From Bolinopsis microptera (lineage: Eukaryota; Ctenophora; Tentaculata; Lobata; Bolinopsidae): a stretch of 64,000 bases of DNA. Numbering within the stretch: the first letter of the stretch is position 1; each line of letters begins with the position of its first letter. The notes below the pieces were generated by a model. That model had not been told where the DNA came from. It worked only from the letters and a program-made list of their open reading frames with translations, and ran no database searches. A program made the translations under genes and the position numbers. Positions 13,101-24,206 of the stretch are shown one piece after another. The stretch lies in contig NC_087082.1 of assembly GCF_026151205.1 (NCBI RefSeq), forward strand, positions 20,236,494 through 20,300,493. The letters run 5' to 3'.

Positions 13101-16100
13101 TTTAACATCAGGTATTTAGTGTGCGGCAGTTAGTCTCATGTTAGGTGTCTAAGTGTATATTCTATATGGGCAGTACTGGAAATATCATGGTGAGCATCCC
13201 TTTTAACATCAGGTATTTAGGGCCGGGAGTTTTCCCATTTAGGGGTTCTAATGTAATTTTATTGGGGAGTACTGGAAATACATGGGACATCCCCCTTTTA
13301 AAATCGTATTTTTGTGCCGGGAGTTAGTCTAGTCTAGGTGTCTAATTGATATTCATATGGGCTACTGGGAAAATTTTATGGTGACATCCCCTTAAAATCA
13401 GGATTTATTACTGGAAATTATCTCAGCTAGGGGTTTTAAGTGTATTTCTATATGGGGGTTGGGAAAAACATGGTGAGATCCCCCTTTTAAATCAGGGATT
13501 TAGGGGACTAAAATTACCTCATGTTGGTGTTAATGTTTTTTATGGGCCTACGGAAAAATCATGGTGGCATCCCCTTTTAAAAAGGGATTTTTGGGGCTGG
13601 GAGTTTGTTATGTCGGGGTTTAATGTATATTCTTTTGGGCCTACTGGGAAAATCATGGGAGCATCCTTTTACTCAGGGTTTTTTTGCCCAGTTTTTAAGT
13701 TAGGGGTCTAAGTATTTTTATATGGGCTACTGGAAAAAATATGGGGGCATCCCTTTTAACATCAGGTATTTATGTATGGGGTTTGTTATGTTAGGTTATA
13801 AGGTATTTATATGGGGAGTACGGAAAAAAAAATGGGGGCATCCCTTTTAAAAAATCTATTTTTCCGGCTTTTTTTCATTCTAGGGGAATTAATTTTTATG
13901 GGCATAGGGGAAAAACATGGTGGCACCCCTTTTTTTCATCAGGTATTTAGTGTGCCCGTTATTCTCATTTAGGTGTTAAGGTATTCTATATGGGGATCTG
14001 GAATATCATGGTGAGCATCCCTTTTTAAATCATTTTAGTGTGCCGGGGTTAGTCCCATGTTAGGTGTCTAATGTTTTCTATATCATCGGAAAAATTCATG
14101 GTGGATCCCCTTTAAATCAGGTATTTAGTGTCTGGAGTTTTCTCATTCAGGTTCTAAGTGTTATTTTTACATACTGGAAAAATCATGGGGGGCATCCCTT
14201 TTAACACAGGGATTTTTTGGGGCCGGGGAGTTAGTTCCTGTCTGGGGTTTAATTTTATTTTAATGGGCATCTGGAATTATTTACCCTCCCTTTTAAACAT
14301 CAGGGATTTGTGTCCGGGAGTTAGTCTCATGTCTAGGGTCTAAGTGTATATTCATATGGGGGTTCGGGAAATACTGAGCACCCTTTTTAAAATCAGGGTT
14401 TTGTTCCCGGCAGTTTTTGTCTCATGTCAGGGGTCTAAAATTAATTTTTATGGGCATACTGGAAAAATATGGTGACATCCCTCTTAACATAGGTATTTTG
14501 TGTGCCGGCAGTTAGTCTCTGTCTAGGGGTCTAAGTGTAATTCTATATGGGGATAGGGAAAAATCATGGTGGATCCCTTTTACATCAGGGATTTTTGTGT
14601 GCCGGCAGTTAGTCTCATGTCTTGTATATTCTATAGGGGATACTGGGAAAAAAAAATTGGGGAGACCCCTTTTTAAAAAAGGGATTTAGGTGCCGGCAGT
14701 TGTCTCATGTCTAGGGGTTAATTATATTCTATTTACAGTACCCGGAAATATCATGGGACATCCCCTTTTAAAATCAGGGATTTTTTACGGAAGTTAGTTC
14801 TTCTAGGTGTCAAGTGTATATTTATTGGGCAATGGAAATATATGGGGGCACCCCTTTTTAAATCAGGATTAGGTTCCGGGAGTTAGTCTCATTCTATTTT
14901 GGGGTTTTAATTTTAATGGGGAATGGAAAATCATGGTAATCCCTTTTAACATCATATTTGGGGCAGTTAGTTCATGTCTAGGGTTAATTAATTTTTATAT
15001 GGGCAGACTGGAAATTCATGGGGCATCCCTTTTAAAGCATTTAGTGTGCGGGAGGGTTTTTCATTTAGGGTTAAAAGTATATTCTATTTCCCCCCTACGG
15101 AAATATCATTTTGCCATCCCCCTTTTAAAACAGGTATTATGTCCGGGATTAGTCCAGTCTAGGGGTTTTAAGTGTAATTTTAATCGTCTGGGGAAAAAAA
15201 ATGGGGGCATCCCTTTTTAAAATAGTTTTTTATTGCCGGGGATTGTCCCCTGTCTATGTTAAGGAATTTTATGGGGATACTGGAAAATATCTGGTTTAGC
15301 ATCCCCTTTTTAAAATCATATTTTGTGTGCCGGGAGTTAGTCCCCTGTCTAGTTAAGTGTAAATTTTTAGGGGGTACTGGAAATATCTGGTGAGCTCCCT
15401 TTTAACATCGTATTTAGTGGCCGGCGTTATCTCTGTTGGTTCAATTGTATATTCTATAGGGGTTGGAAAAATCTGGGGGGCATCCCTCTTAACATCAGGG
15501 GATTTTGTGTACTGGGAAATTAGTCTCATGTTGGGGGTTTAAGTGTTATTCTATTGGGGGTAAAATATATGGTGACATTCCCCCTTTTAACATCAGGATT
15601 TAGGGGGTTTAAGTTTCTTCATGCTAGGGGTCTAAAGATATTTTTTGGATACGGAAATATCAGGTGACTCCCTTTTAACATAGGATTTTGTGTCGGGGTT
15701 ATCCATGTTAGGGGTTTTTAAAATTATATTCTATAGGGGGGTACTGGAAATATCATGGGGCTCCCTTTTAAATCAGGGATTTTTGTGTCCGGCAGTTGTC
15801 TAAAGTCGTGTCTAAGTGTATATTTTTTGGGAAATTTCTAAATATCAGGGGAGATCCCCTTTTAAAATCAGGGATTTAGGTGCCCCAGTTAGTCTCATGC
15901 TAGGTGTCAATGTAATTTTATATGGGAGTATGGGAAAATCATGGTGAGCACCCTTTAACCAGTATTTTGGTGCCCAGTTTTTCTCATTCTAGGGGTTTTT
16001 TAATTTTTTTCTTTGGGCAGTACAAATTCATGGGGGACATCCCTTTTAAAAACAGGGATTAGTGTGCCGCAGTTAGTCTCACTGGTTTAAGTTATATTCT

Positions 16101-18968
16101 ATATGGGCAGTACTGGAAATATCATGGTGAGCATCCCTTTTAACATCAGGTATTTAGTGTGCCGGCAGTTAGTCTCATGTCTAGGTGTCTAAGTGTATAT
16201 TCTATATGGGCAGTACTGGAAATATCATGGTGAGCATCCTCTTTTAAACATCAGGTATTTAGTGTGCCGGCAGTTAGTCTCATGTCTAGGTGTCTAAGTG
16301 TATATTCTATATGGGCAGTACTGGAAATTCATGGGGAGCATCCCTTTTAACATCAGGGTATTTTAGTGTGCCGGCAGTTAGTCGCATGTCCCTAGTGTGT
16401 CTAAGTGTATTTCTATATGGGCAGTACTGGAAAGATCCTGGTGGACATCCATTTTAACATCAGGTATTTAGTGTGCCGCCAGTGCAGTTAGTCTCATGTC
16501 TAGGTGTCTAAGTGTATATTCCTATATGGGCATGTAACTGGAAAATCATGGTGGACTCCCTTTTAACATCAGGTATTTAGTGTACTGGAAGTTAGTCTCA
16601 TGTCTATGTGTCTAAGTGTATATTCTATATGGGCAGTACTGGAAATATCATGGTGAGCATCCCTTTTAACATCAGGTATTTAGTGTGCCGGCAGTTAGTC
16701 TCATGTCTAGGTGTATATTCTATATGGGCAGTACTGGAAATATCATGGTGAGCATCCCTTTTAACATCAGGTATTTAGTGTGCCGGCAGTTAGTCTCATG
16801 TCTAGGTGTCTAAGTGTATATTCTATATGGGCAGTACTGGAAATATCATGGTGAGCATCCCTTTTAACATCAGGTATTTAGTGTGCCGGCAGTTAGTCTC
16901 ATGTCTAGGTGTCTAAGTGTATATTCTATATGGGCAGTACTGGAAATATCATGGTGAGCATCCCTTTTAACATCAGGTATTTAGGGTACTGGAAGTTAGT
17001 CTCATGTCTATGTGTCTAAGTGTATATTCTATATGGGCAGTACTGGAAATATCATGGTGAGCATCCCTTTTAACATCAGGTATTTAGTGTGCCGGCAGTT
17101 AGTCTCATGTCTAGGTGTCTAAGTGTATATTCTATATGGGCAGTACTGGAAATATCATGGTGAGCATCCCTTTTAACATCAGGTATTTAGTGTACTGGCA
17201 GTTAGTCTCATGTCTAGGTCTAAGTGTATATTCTATATGGGCAGTACTGGAAATATCATGGTGAGCATCCCTTTTAACATCAGGTATTTAGTGTGCCTGG
17301 CAGTTAGTCTCATGTCTAGGTGTCTAAGTGTATATTCTATATGGGCAGTACTGGAAATATCATGGTGAGCATCCCTTTTAACATCAGGTATTTAGTGTAC
17401 TGGCAGTTAGTCTCATGTCTAGGTGTCTAAGTGTATATTCTATATGGGCAGTACTGGAAATATCATGGTGAGCATCCCTTTTAACATCAGGTATTTAGTG
17501 TGCTGGCAGTTAGTCTCATGTCTAGGTGTCTAAGTGTATATTCTATATGGGCAGTACTGGAAATATCATGGTGAGCATCCCTTTTAACATCAGGTATTTA
17601 GTGTGCCGGCAGTTAGTCTCATGTCTAGGTGTCTAAGTGTATATTCTATATGGGCAGTACTGGAAATATCATGGTGAGCATCCCTTTTAACATCAGGTAT
17701 TTAGTGTACTGGCAGTTAGTCTCATGTCTAGGTGTCTAAGTGTATATTCTATATGGGCAGTACTGGAAATATCATGGTGAGCATCCCTTTTAACATCAGG
17801 TATTTAGTGTGCTGGCAGTTAGTCTCATGTCTAGGTGTCTAAGTGTATATTCTATATGGGCAGTACTGGAAATATCATGGTGAGCATCCCTTTTAACATC
17901 AGGTATTTAGTGTGCCGGCAGTTAGTCTCATGTCTAGGTGTCTAAGTGTATATTCTATATGGGCAGTACTGGAAATATCATGGTGAGCATCCCTTTTAAC
18001 ATCAGGTATTTAGTGTGCCGGCAGTTAGTCTCATGTCTAGGTGTCTAAGTGTATATTCTATATGGGCAGTACTGGAAATATCATGGTGAGCATCCCTTTT
18101 AACATCAGGTATTTAGTGTGCCGGCAGTTAGTCTCATGTCTAGGTCTAAGTGTATATTCTATATGGGCAGTACTGGAAATATCATGGTGAGCATCCCTTT
18201 TAACATCAGGTATTTAGTGTGCTGGCAGTTAGTCTCATGTCTAGGTGTCTAAGTGTATATTCTATATGGGCAGTACTGGAAATATCATGGTGAGCATCCC
18301 TTTTAACATCAGGTATTTAGTGTGCCTGGCAGTTAGTCTCATGTCTAGGTGTCTAAGTGTATATTCTATATGGGCAGTACTGGAAATATCATGGTGAGCA
18401 TCCCTTTTAACATCAGGTATTTAGTGTGCTGGCAGTTAGTCTCATGTCTAGGTGTCTAAGTGTATATTCTATATGGGCAGTACTGGAAATATCATGGTGA
18501 GCATCCCTTTTAACATCAGGTATTTAGTGTGCCTGGCAGTTAGTCTCATGTCTAGGTGTATAAGTGTATATTCTATATGGGCAGTACTGGAAATATCATG
18601 GTGAGCATCCCTTTTAACATCAGGTATTTAGTGTGCCTGGCAGTTAGTCTCATGTCTAGGTGTCTAAGTGTATATTCTATATGGGCAGTACTGGAAATAT
18701 CATGGTGAGCATCCCTTTTAACATCAGGTATTTAGTGTGCCGGCAGTTAGTCTCATGTCTAGGTGTCTAAGTGTATATTCTATATGGGCAGTACTGGAAA
18801 TATCATGGTGAGCATCCCTTTTAACATCAGGTATTTAGTGTGCCGGCAGTTAGTCTCATGTCTAGGTGTCTAAGTGTATATTCTATATGGGCAGTACTGG
18901 AAATATCATGGTGAGCATCCCTTTTAACATCAGGTATTTAGTGTGCCGGCAGTTAGTCTCATGTCTAT
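1186..18968. repeat. tandem satellite array, 103-bp unit, about 170 copies
   Basis: A 103-bp unit repeats head to tail over 17.8 kb. Fixed landmarks in each unit are GTATTTAGTGTGCCGGCAG, TCTCATGTCTAGGTGTC, TATATTCTATATGGGCAG and GAGCATCCCTTTTAACATC. The spacing of CTTTTAACAT between 17581 and 17684 gives the period directly. Variants at one site (GTGCCGGCAG, GTGCTGGCAG, GTGCCTGGCAG, GTACTGGCAG, GTACTGGAAG) mark sub-families. Units from about 16080 to 18968 are nearly identical, units from 1186 to about 3290 differ by scattered single-base indels, and the middle is heavily degraded. The open frames inside it are by-products of the repeat. A centromeric or heterochromatic role is possible, but only the array itself is seen. 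Confidence 0.95.
3290..16080. repeat. degraded interior of the 103-bp satellite
   Basis: The same unit is still traceable every 90-105 bases, but with dense small deletions and with homopolymer runs such as GGGG, TTTT, AAAA and CCCC replacing mixed bases. Islands of near-perfect units lie inside the noise (about 4220-4390, 6245-6420, 6670-6890, 11330-11420, 12945-13215). This pattern looks more like poor long-read consensus than ordinary divergence, although real decay cannot be excluded. Confidence 0.75.
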
Positions 18969-19340
18969 GGGCAAAGTTTAAAAGTTTACAATATAGTGGA
19001 TCTTCCCTTCGAACAGCCTATATTTAGCACCTCGCTCTCCCTTGCTCTCTGTCCAGCTGGTAGGATCATAATTTCATAATGTTATTGAACATTTGTTTGA
19101 GAGTTCTTATCTGTTGCGCCTTGGGTTCAATAACCACAGTGTTCAAAACACACAAGCTCTCTCAGCTTAAGTCACTCTATGTGCTGTCCGTTCATTTCTT
19201 GTCCATTCATTGCTGTTTTGTTGTTTGCATATTATGGCGGTATTTTTTGATCCATTAAGTAAAATATATGTTTTGAGACTTTTATGTGATATTATGTTAA
19301 ATTACAAATTCAGGATGAGTTGTAAAACGTAACTACCGAT
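18969..19340. other. spacer between satellite and secreted-protein gene
   Basis: Unique-looking sequence that must hold the promoter and 5' untranslated region of the gene starting at 19341. I see no clear core promoter element. Confidence 0.4.
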
Positions 19341-20610
19341 ATGGATAAGATGTTTTTGCTCTTAACTGCTGTCTGTTTCTTGAGCTCGATGCATGCCAAC
19401 ACAAACGGTGAGTGGAAATTAAATAATATAATATAAGAATATCATTTATTCCCGAACTTCCTATGTTATTCTTTATCGGTTATTTCCTTATGAACATTGT
19501 GGTATTCCCAGGGCTTGGGGAATGTCGGCAACATCTGGGTTGCTGGCAAGATGGCGCCAATCGGGCAATCAAAGGGGGCCAGGTCATTTTCGTCAACAAT
19601 CCTGTAAAAGAATGCAGAGATTACGCAGCTAGCAAAGGTTACACTGTATTTGCAGTCCAGAGTAGTAATGAGTGTTTCACGGCTGCTGATGCTGGGGAGA
19701 CGTATACGACGTATGGGAGAGCTAACAACTGCCAGAACGGAGTTGGAGGGAGCTGGACTCAGGATGTGTACGAAATTGTACCCTGTCCAGCAGGTATCTT
19801 ACTATCTTAAAAACTTTCATAACACACATGATACATTATCATTATTTTAACTGGATATTCAAGTCTGAGATTCAATTAACAACCAGACGAGTACAATGTT
19901 AATATTTGATCAAACTTACATTTTCAGAGACTGAGATTTTGTTGTATACTCACTACAAACAAATGGATTCTAATTTCGAGATAACTTGCAACGTCATCGG
20001 AACAGAAACCCCATCTTCAGTAAAGTGGTCTCATAAAGCTTCCGGTCAGTCAGAATCACAGGACATCAGCGAGGAAACAGACAACAACTTTGAGCTCCAA
20101 CTAGAAGGAAAGGAAGCGATCTTAAAGAAGTTACATCCGGATCTGAACGATGCTGGAGAGTTCACCTGTCAGTTTCAGATGGACAGTGATCCTGATGAAG
20201 TTCCCTCTGCTGAGATAGTTGTACCAGGCCCGAGTAAGTAATGAATTCCAAAATAGGAACACTAACTTTTCAAGTGATTTAAGCGTTATATAAATTATAT
20301 GCGATCGTCTGAAATTATTGCTATCAAAAGACAATAATATATAGTACCAGATAGAGTAACTTATATCAGGTACTATATAGGTTAAGCTGATATAATAGCG
20401 CAGTAATAATCAGGTGATTGTAACGAAGTAGATAAAGACTGGACGGACATCAATGAAACAGTCCCTACACTACCAGTATTACATGATACTAAAGTGAATA
20501 TTCTCTGCCCACGGAAGTATATAAACTTTGGGGTGAAGCATGTGTACTGCAGGGACGGAGATCTCATGATATTTGGAGGAGAAGTTCCGAATTGTAGGAA
20601 AATAGGTTAG
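19341..20610 (+). CDS. secreted cysteine-rich (WSC-like) / Ig / sushi domain protein, 4 exons
   Basis: Exons 19341-19407, 19512-19793, 19928-20233 and 20414-20610 join in phase 1 at every border, each intron GT-AG, giving 283 residues. Exon 1 is a signal peptide (MDKMFLLLTAVCFLSSMHA). Exon 2 is a GCWQD...NRA-type cysteine-rich domain with six cysteines and the landmarks KECRDYA, GYTVFAVQ and CFTAADA; it resembles WSC/PAN-like domains of invertebrate secreted proteins. Exon 3 is one Ig domain (ITCNV, VKWSHKA, DAGEFTCQF). Exon 4 fits a sushi/CCP module (four cysteines, ILCPRKY, YCRDGD, PNCRK). One domain per exon with symmetrical phase-1 introns is the classic exon-shuffling layout. No membrane segment follows, so the product is probably secreted. 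Role unknown; adhesion or immune recognition would fit the domains. A Naiad element begins 78 bases after the stop and may affect the 3' untranslated region. Confidence 0.8.
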
Positions 20611-20894
20611 TTAGGGAGGATTTTAGATCTTTAAGTAGCTGTAAAGTTAAAGTAATGGTGCTAGGTTTGTTAGAACTAGTAAAACATTCTCATTAAACTA
20701 TATAAAAAAATAAGTATAAAGAATAAGGAAAAGGAACGGGAATGAAGCCAATACCAGAAGTGAAACCCCACCAAAGAATAATTGATCCTTAGGTAGACCT
20801 GGTGAAATAAAGTAACTGAACTGTAAGTTTAAGAAAAGACGGAAGGAATAAAGGAGAGAGGAAATAATGTTATGTGAACATCATCAGCAGATGA

Positions 20895-20974
20895 CTTGGC
20901 ACACCGGTTTCGGGGGTTTAATACCTGTACCGGTTTAATGTGCCAAGACCCCCTAGCAATCACTCGTCAGTGAT
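20895..20974 (-). other. two stem-loops in the Naiad 3' untranslated region
   Basis: CTTGGCAC at 20895-20902 pairs with GTGCCAAG at 20940-20947, and two ACCGGT blocks lie inside the same stem. A second hairpin, ATCACT-CGTC-AGTGAT at 20959-20974, ends at the stop codon. Copies 2 and 3 carry the same structures (24414-24493 and the mirror position near 55328-55409). They may be recognition structures for reverse transcription; that is inference. Confidence 0.55.
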
Positions 20975-23607
20975 CACCTGTTCACGTTAAATGTGATGTC
21001 AAGGATGTCGCTGACATCAAGTATACTGTATTTGTACAGAATACTAGGTCGGTCTTTCAGAAGCTTTCTGAATTTACTCTTCAGGAGTCTGTCATTATAA
21101 CATCTTGAAAGAAGTGTCCTATAAAGGGTGTTGGTAGAACACAGAAAAGAATCAAGGTCAGAGATAATGGAAGAGTAACGAAGGACCTGACCGTAAAAAA
21201 CATTATAACCAACAGAAGAGGAAATATTACTGTTAGGAAAGGTGTACATGACCACAGGAAAGTTGAAGTCATCAAGTTTGTTGTAAAGCTTGGTGGCGAC
21301 GTGTCCGGAGTTATTCATCGAGATGTTGATGTCGAGATAGTTTACGGACTTATTGTCGTCACCACTCCTCTCCATAAGCAGGTCAGGTGGATAAATGGAC
21401 CTGATTAGGTTAGAGAAATGCAAATAGTTCATGGTGTTGAGGTCGTCGACATATCTGCAGTTTCTTGAGAGGAGCTTAGCGAGACCGAACTTCTTTTCTT
21501 TGATTAGGCGTGTCATGTAGTTGAATTCACACTTCCCTAGCGAAAGATCAGCGAACTGGCTACTAGAATTCCCTCCCATGGGAATGCCTTTCGTTTGTCT
21601 TAAAATCTGATCCCCAAAACAAACAAAAGTGTTAAACAGAATAAATGTAATAGCTGTTTTGAGTTTATCAGCAGAAAAACATAAGTATCCGTTATATTCC
21701 TTTTTAGAGAAAAAATTGTTGTTCTTATACAGAGAAACACAAATAAATTTATTCGTATTACTAAAGAGGAGATCTATTAGCTCGAAAAGCAGTGACTGTA
21801 CAACCTGAAGGTCTAGATTGGTATACAGAGTGGTAAAGTCGTATACCTGCATATTAAAAATCTCTAGTCTAGGCAGCCTTTCCAGGAACTGTTTAGAGCT
21901 GTTAATGCTCCAGTCGCAGTTAATTCCAGTATTGTTGTAGATAGAGTTGCAGTATTTGGAAAAGTATTCTTTTAAAACTTTTAAAGCTTTGTTGACTACA
22001 ACTGATATCTGCTTAGTGGTACATTTACTGGCCCCAGCTATAAATCTAGACTTATAAGGATTCTTGTGAAGTTTAGGAATCCAAAAGATTCTCGGTAGAC
22101 AAAGGTTGTCCTCGGAAACACGAATATTAAAGTTATCTTTAATGAAGTTCACATGTTCCTGAATAATATCATCCTCTACAGAGTTAACCGGATGATAAGT
22201 AGAATTGCCACGACACTCTAGAGAAGTGAGATCGTAGCCAAGTTCGTTGAGAAGGGTTAAAAGATAAAACTTCTTGCAGACAAAAACATAATTATTTGAA
22301 GCTTTATCTACGGAGCAAATAATAAAAGAAGAAGAAAGACTGTCGAGATAAGATTTAACATCATCCCTTTGTAGAATGGAATTGTAGGGAGTGAAGTTAT
22401 TAGGGGAGGAGGAGAGGAAGTTAAGGCGATTGGTGAAGATCCGGGAGACCTCATCTTTCCAATCCTGGAATTCCAAACATGAAAGTCCATGCTTCCTAGC
22501 CATACGGGTGGCGAAGTTGGCTGAACACTCGTTGAGGCTCTCCAAGATTTGCTCAGGAGGAACAGACACAGGTTCCCTAAATTTGGTACCGTAACTCATG
22601 ATGCCTCTTAAATCCTCGTGCTCAATGAAAGCAAGGTCACCGGTGATGATGTGGCCTCGAGGCTGATAGCAATAAGGGTTACTGGAACAGGGGCAATCAC
22701 CTTCCAGGATGGAGGAAATAGTAGTATTATCAAGTGATTTAAGGAATCTATTATAATTAAAAAGCTTACGCCCGACAGGAATATCGTACTTATAGTAAAC
22801 TTTTAAGGGAAGGAAAGGCGTAAGGTTTGGAGGGAGAAGAGTCAAGATCCTAGAGTCACGAATGACTGATTCTATTCGGAGTTTATCAAATATTTTAGAA
22901 CAATAGTGAAAAGTGATAAACTCGCTATTAACAGAGGTGATATTAGGAGAAGAAGTGCTGTCTTGGCCAGCAAAAGATTGTATAACAAGGAAAATGGCTC
23001 CAGATTTGCAGAGGGAATGAGAGCTAAGTTGCTTGAGCTCGCCTTTTTGAAGGCTACTTATATCTTTATAAAAGCTGTATTTGCTTTCAGACATTTTTCT
23101 TTTTAAACTTTCATATTTATTGTCAATCTCTCTTAAAGTGAGAGTCCTTTTGTATATTCTATCTTCATGGCTTTTGTTTTTCTTTTTTCTGCCATGTCCT
23201 CTTTTATATCTTTTTATTTTATTTTTAAAATAAATATCGTTAAAGTTGCTTTTAGAAATATTACCAGAACCTTTTATGTTGTCATTGAGACCTAGAGGGT
23301 GAGCAGTGCTCAGGAGATTAATCCAAAGAAGTTCCCTGTCAGCTAAGGCCAGACGAGGGTCTTCAGTAGAGGAAGGGTCAATAAAATCAATAATTTGAAT
23401 GGAGGCGTCATGAAAATTATGACCGGGAGTATTAAAGTGGTCATGGACAAAGGAGGATTTGCCGGCTTTAACCGAAGCACGGTGTCCATTCATGCGTTCA
23501 TTAAGGCGCTGTTCTGTGAGCCCAACATATTGAATACCACAAGAACAAGTGAGGAGGTAGATAATAGAAGAAGATTTACAAGAAAAGGATTCAGAGTGAG
23601 TTAACAT
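20974..23607 (-). CDS. Naiad polyprotein: N-terminal GIY-YIG endonuclease plus reverse transcriptase
   Basis: 877 residues from the first ATG. Residues 14-110 are a GIY-YIG endonuclease: IIYLLT, CSCGIQYVGL, NGHR, RELLWI with the catalytic Glu near 92, and the HPLGLND tail. A basic linker follows (about 121-155). CPC at 305-307 is the CxC motif characteristic of permuted, N-terminal-endonuclease Penelope-like elements. The reverse transcriptase runs from about 430: VDKASNN, PKLHKNP (511-517), RFIAGASK, YDFTTLYTNL (motif A, 589-598), GIPMGGNSSS (674-683), and the catalytic YVDD at 719-722. The frame stays open 55 codons upstream of this ATG and includes CNKSRCITC, a cysteine cluster expected in the family, so the true N-terminus is probably longer. 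No stop or frameshift lies inside the ORF; the C-terminal 292 residues are identical to copy 3, which argues for recent activity. Confidence 0.9.
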   Translation of the reverse strand: MLTHSESFSCKSSSIIYLLTCSCGIQYVGLTEQRLNERMNGHRASVKAGKSSFVHDHFNTPGHNFHDASIQIIDFIDPSSTEDPRLALADRELLWINLLSTAHPLGLNDNIKGSGNISKSNFNDIYFKNKIKRYKRGHGRKKKNKSHEDRIYKRTLTLREIDNKYESLKRKMSESKYSFYKDISSLQKGELKQLSSHSLCKSGAIFLVIQSFAGQDSTSSPNITSVNSEFITFHYCSKIFDKLRIESVIRDSRILTLLPPNLTPFLPLKVYYKYDIPVGRKLFNYNRFLKSLDNTTISSILEGDCPCSSNPYCYQPRGHIITGDLAFIEHEDLRGIMSYGTKFREPVSVPPEQILESLNECSANFATRMARKHGLSCLEFQDWKDEVSRIFTNRLNFLSSSPNNFTPYNSILQRDDVKSYLDSLSSSFIICSVDKASNNYVFVCKKFYLLTLLNELGYDLTSLECRGNSTYHPVNSVEDDIIQEHVNFIKDNFNIRVSEDNLCLPRIFWIPKLHKNPYKSRFIAGASKCTTKQISVVVNKALKVLKEYFSKYCNSIYNNTGINCDWSINSSKQFLERLPRLEIFNMQVYDFTTLYTNLDLQVVQSLLFELIDLLFSNTNKFICVSLYKNNNFFSKKEYNGYLCFSADKLKTAITFILFNTFVCFGDQILRQTKGIPMGGNSSSQFADLSLGKCEFNYMTRLIKEKKFGLAKLLSRNCRYVDDLNTMNYLHFSNLIRSIYPPDLLMERSGDDNKSVNYLDINISMNNSGHVATKLYNKLDDFNFPVVMYTFPNSNISSSVGYNVFYGQVLRYSSIISDLDSFLCSTNTLYRTLLSRCYNDRLLKSKFRKLLKDRPSILYKYSILDVSDILDITFNVNR

Positions 23608-24206
23608 GAAAGAATTATTAGTAACGTAACTGGTGAAAATATTACTTGACCTGAATGGTTTACAGGTGATACATCTTGACTTATTACACGGTGTTATATC
23701 AGGGGAAATAATACTGTTGGGATGAATCCAAGTGTTGGATGTGATGTTATATATTTTATTTCCTTTCTTAAGTCAAGAATTTACAGGACAAACTTAACAG
23801 CCGACTCCAACTGAAAAAGCCCTGGGAACCATCACCAACCAGATGCCTTGGGGCTGCCAAGGTTAAGCGGGCGTTAGGTGACATGAACTAATGTTCTCCC
23901 ACTGTCACAGTGCAGCCAAGCAGAGTGCTGTTGTTCCAAGAACACTCTTTATAACCGGATCACACACTGCCGCTGCTTCTCGTACCGTAGCTAGGGCGGG
24001 CAGCTCACGCCCCTGTTTGGTCTAAGGAACAGAAAACATGAAGGGAAACACTCCTGAAGAACTGTGCAAAAGGGGGTAATAATATCATAAAAAGGGCCAA
24101 CTAGCAAAAACTAAGGACGTAAATCATATAATAACAAGCTATCACTTGGCGCATCCGGCAGGGCGGAGGAACCGCCACACACTTTCAACAGTGATACAAA
24201 TTGCAA

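Larger units (their letters stand above)
20688..24206 (-). mobile_element. Naiad-type Penelope-like retroelement, copy 1 (near full length)
   Basis: Reads right to left. The 5' leader lies at about 23776-24206, one long ORF at 20974-23607, and the 3' end at 20688 (element end TTTAATGAGA on its own strand). The 3' end is defined by comparison with the two other copies, which stop at the same base (24207 and 55615). Copy 2, a 5'-truncated copy in the same orientation, abuts its 5' side, making the partial tandem (pseudo-LTR) structure known for Penelope-like elements. The N-terminal endonuclease and CxC linker place it in the Naiad group. Confidence 0.88.

Noticed and set aside
8478-15220. Many plus-strand open frames of 60-109 codons in the satellite
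   Set aside because: They are readings of the corrupted 103-bp unit; the repeated peptide words shift frame from unit to unit and have no domain.
20880-20976. Hammerhead ribozyme in the Naiad 3' region
   Set aside because: CTGACGA, GAAA and GTC occur in order on the element strand, but stem II does not pair next to the core (a 10-base gap) and stem I does not form. Naiads are also reported to lack canonical hammerheads.
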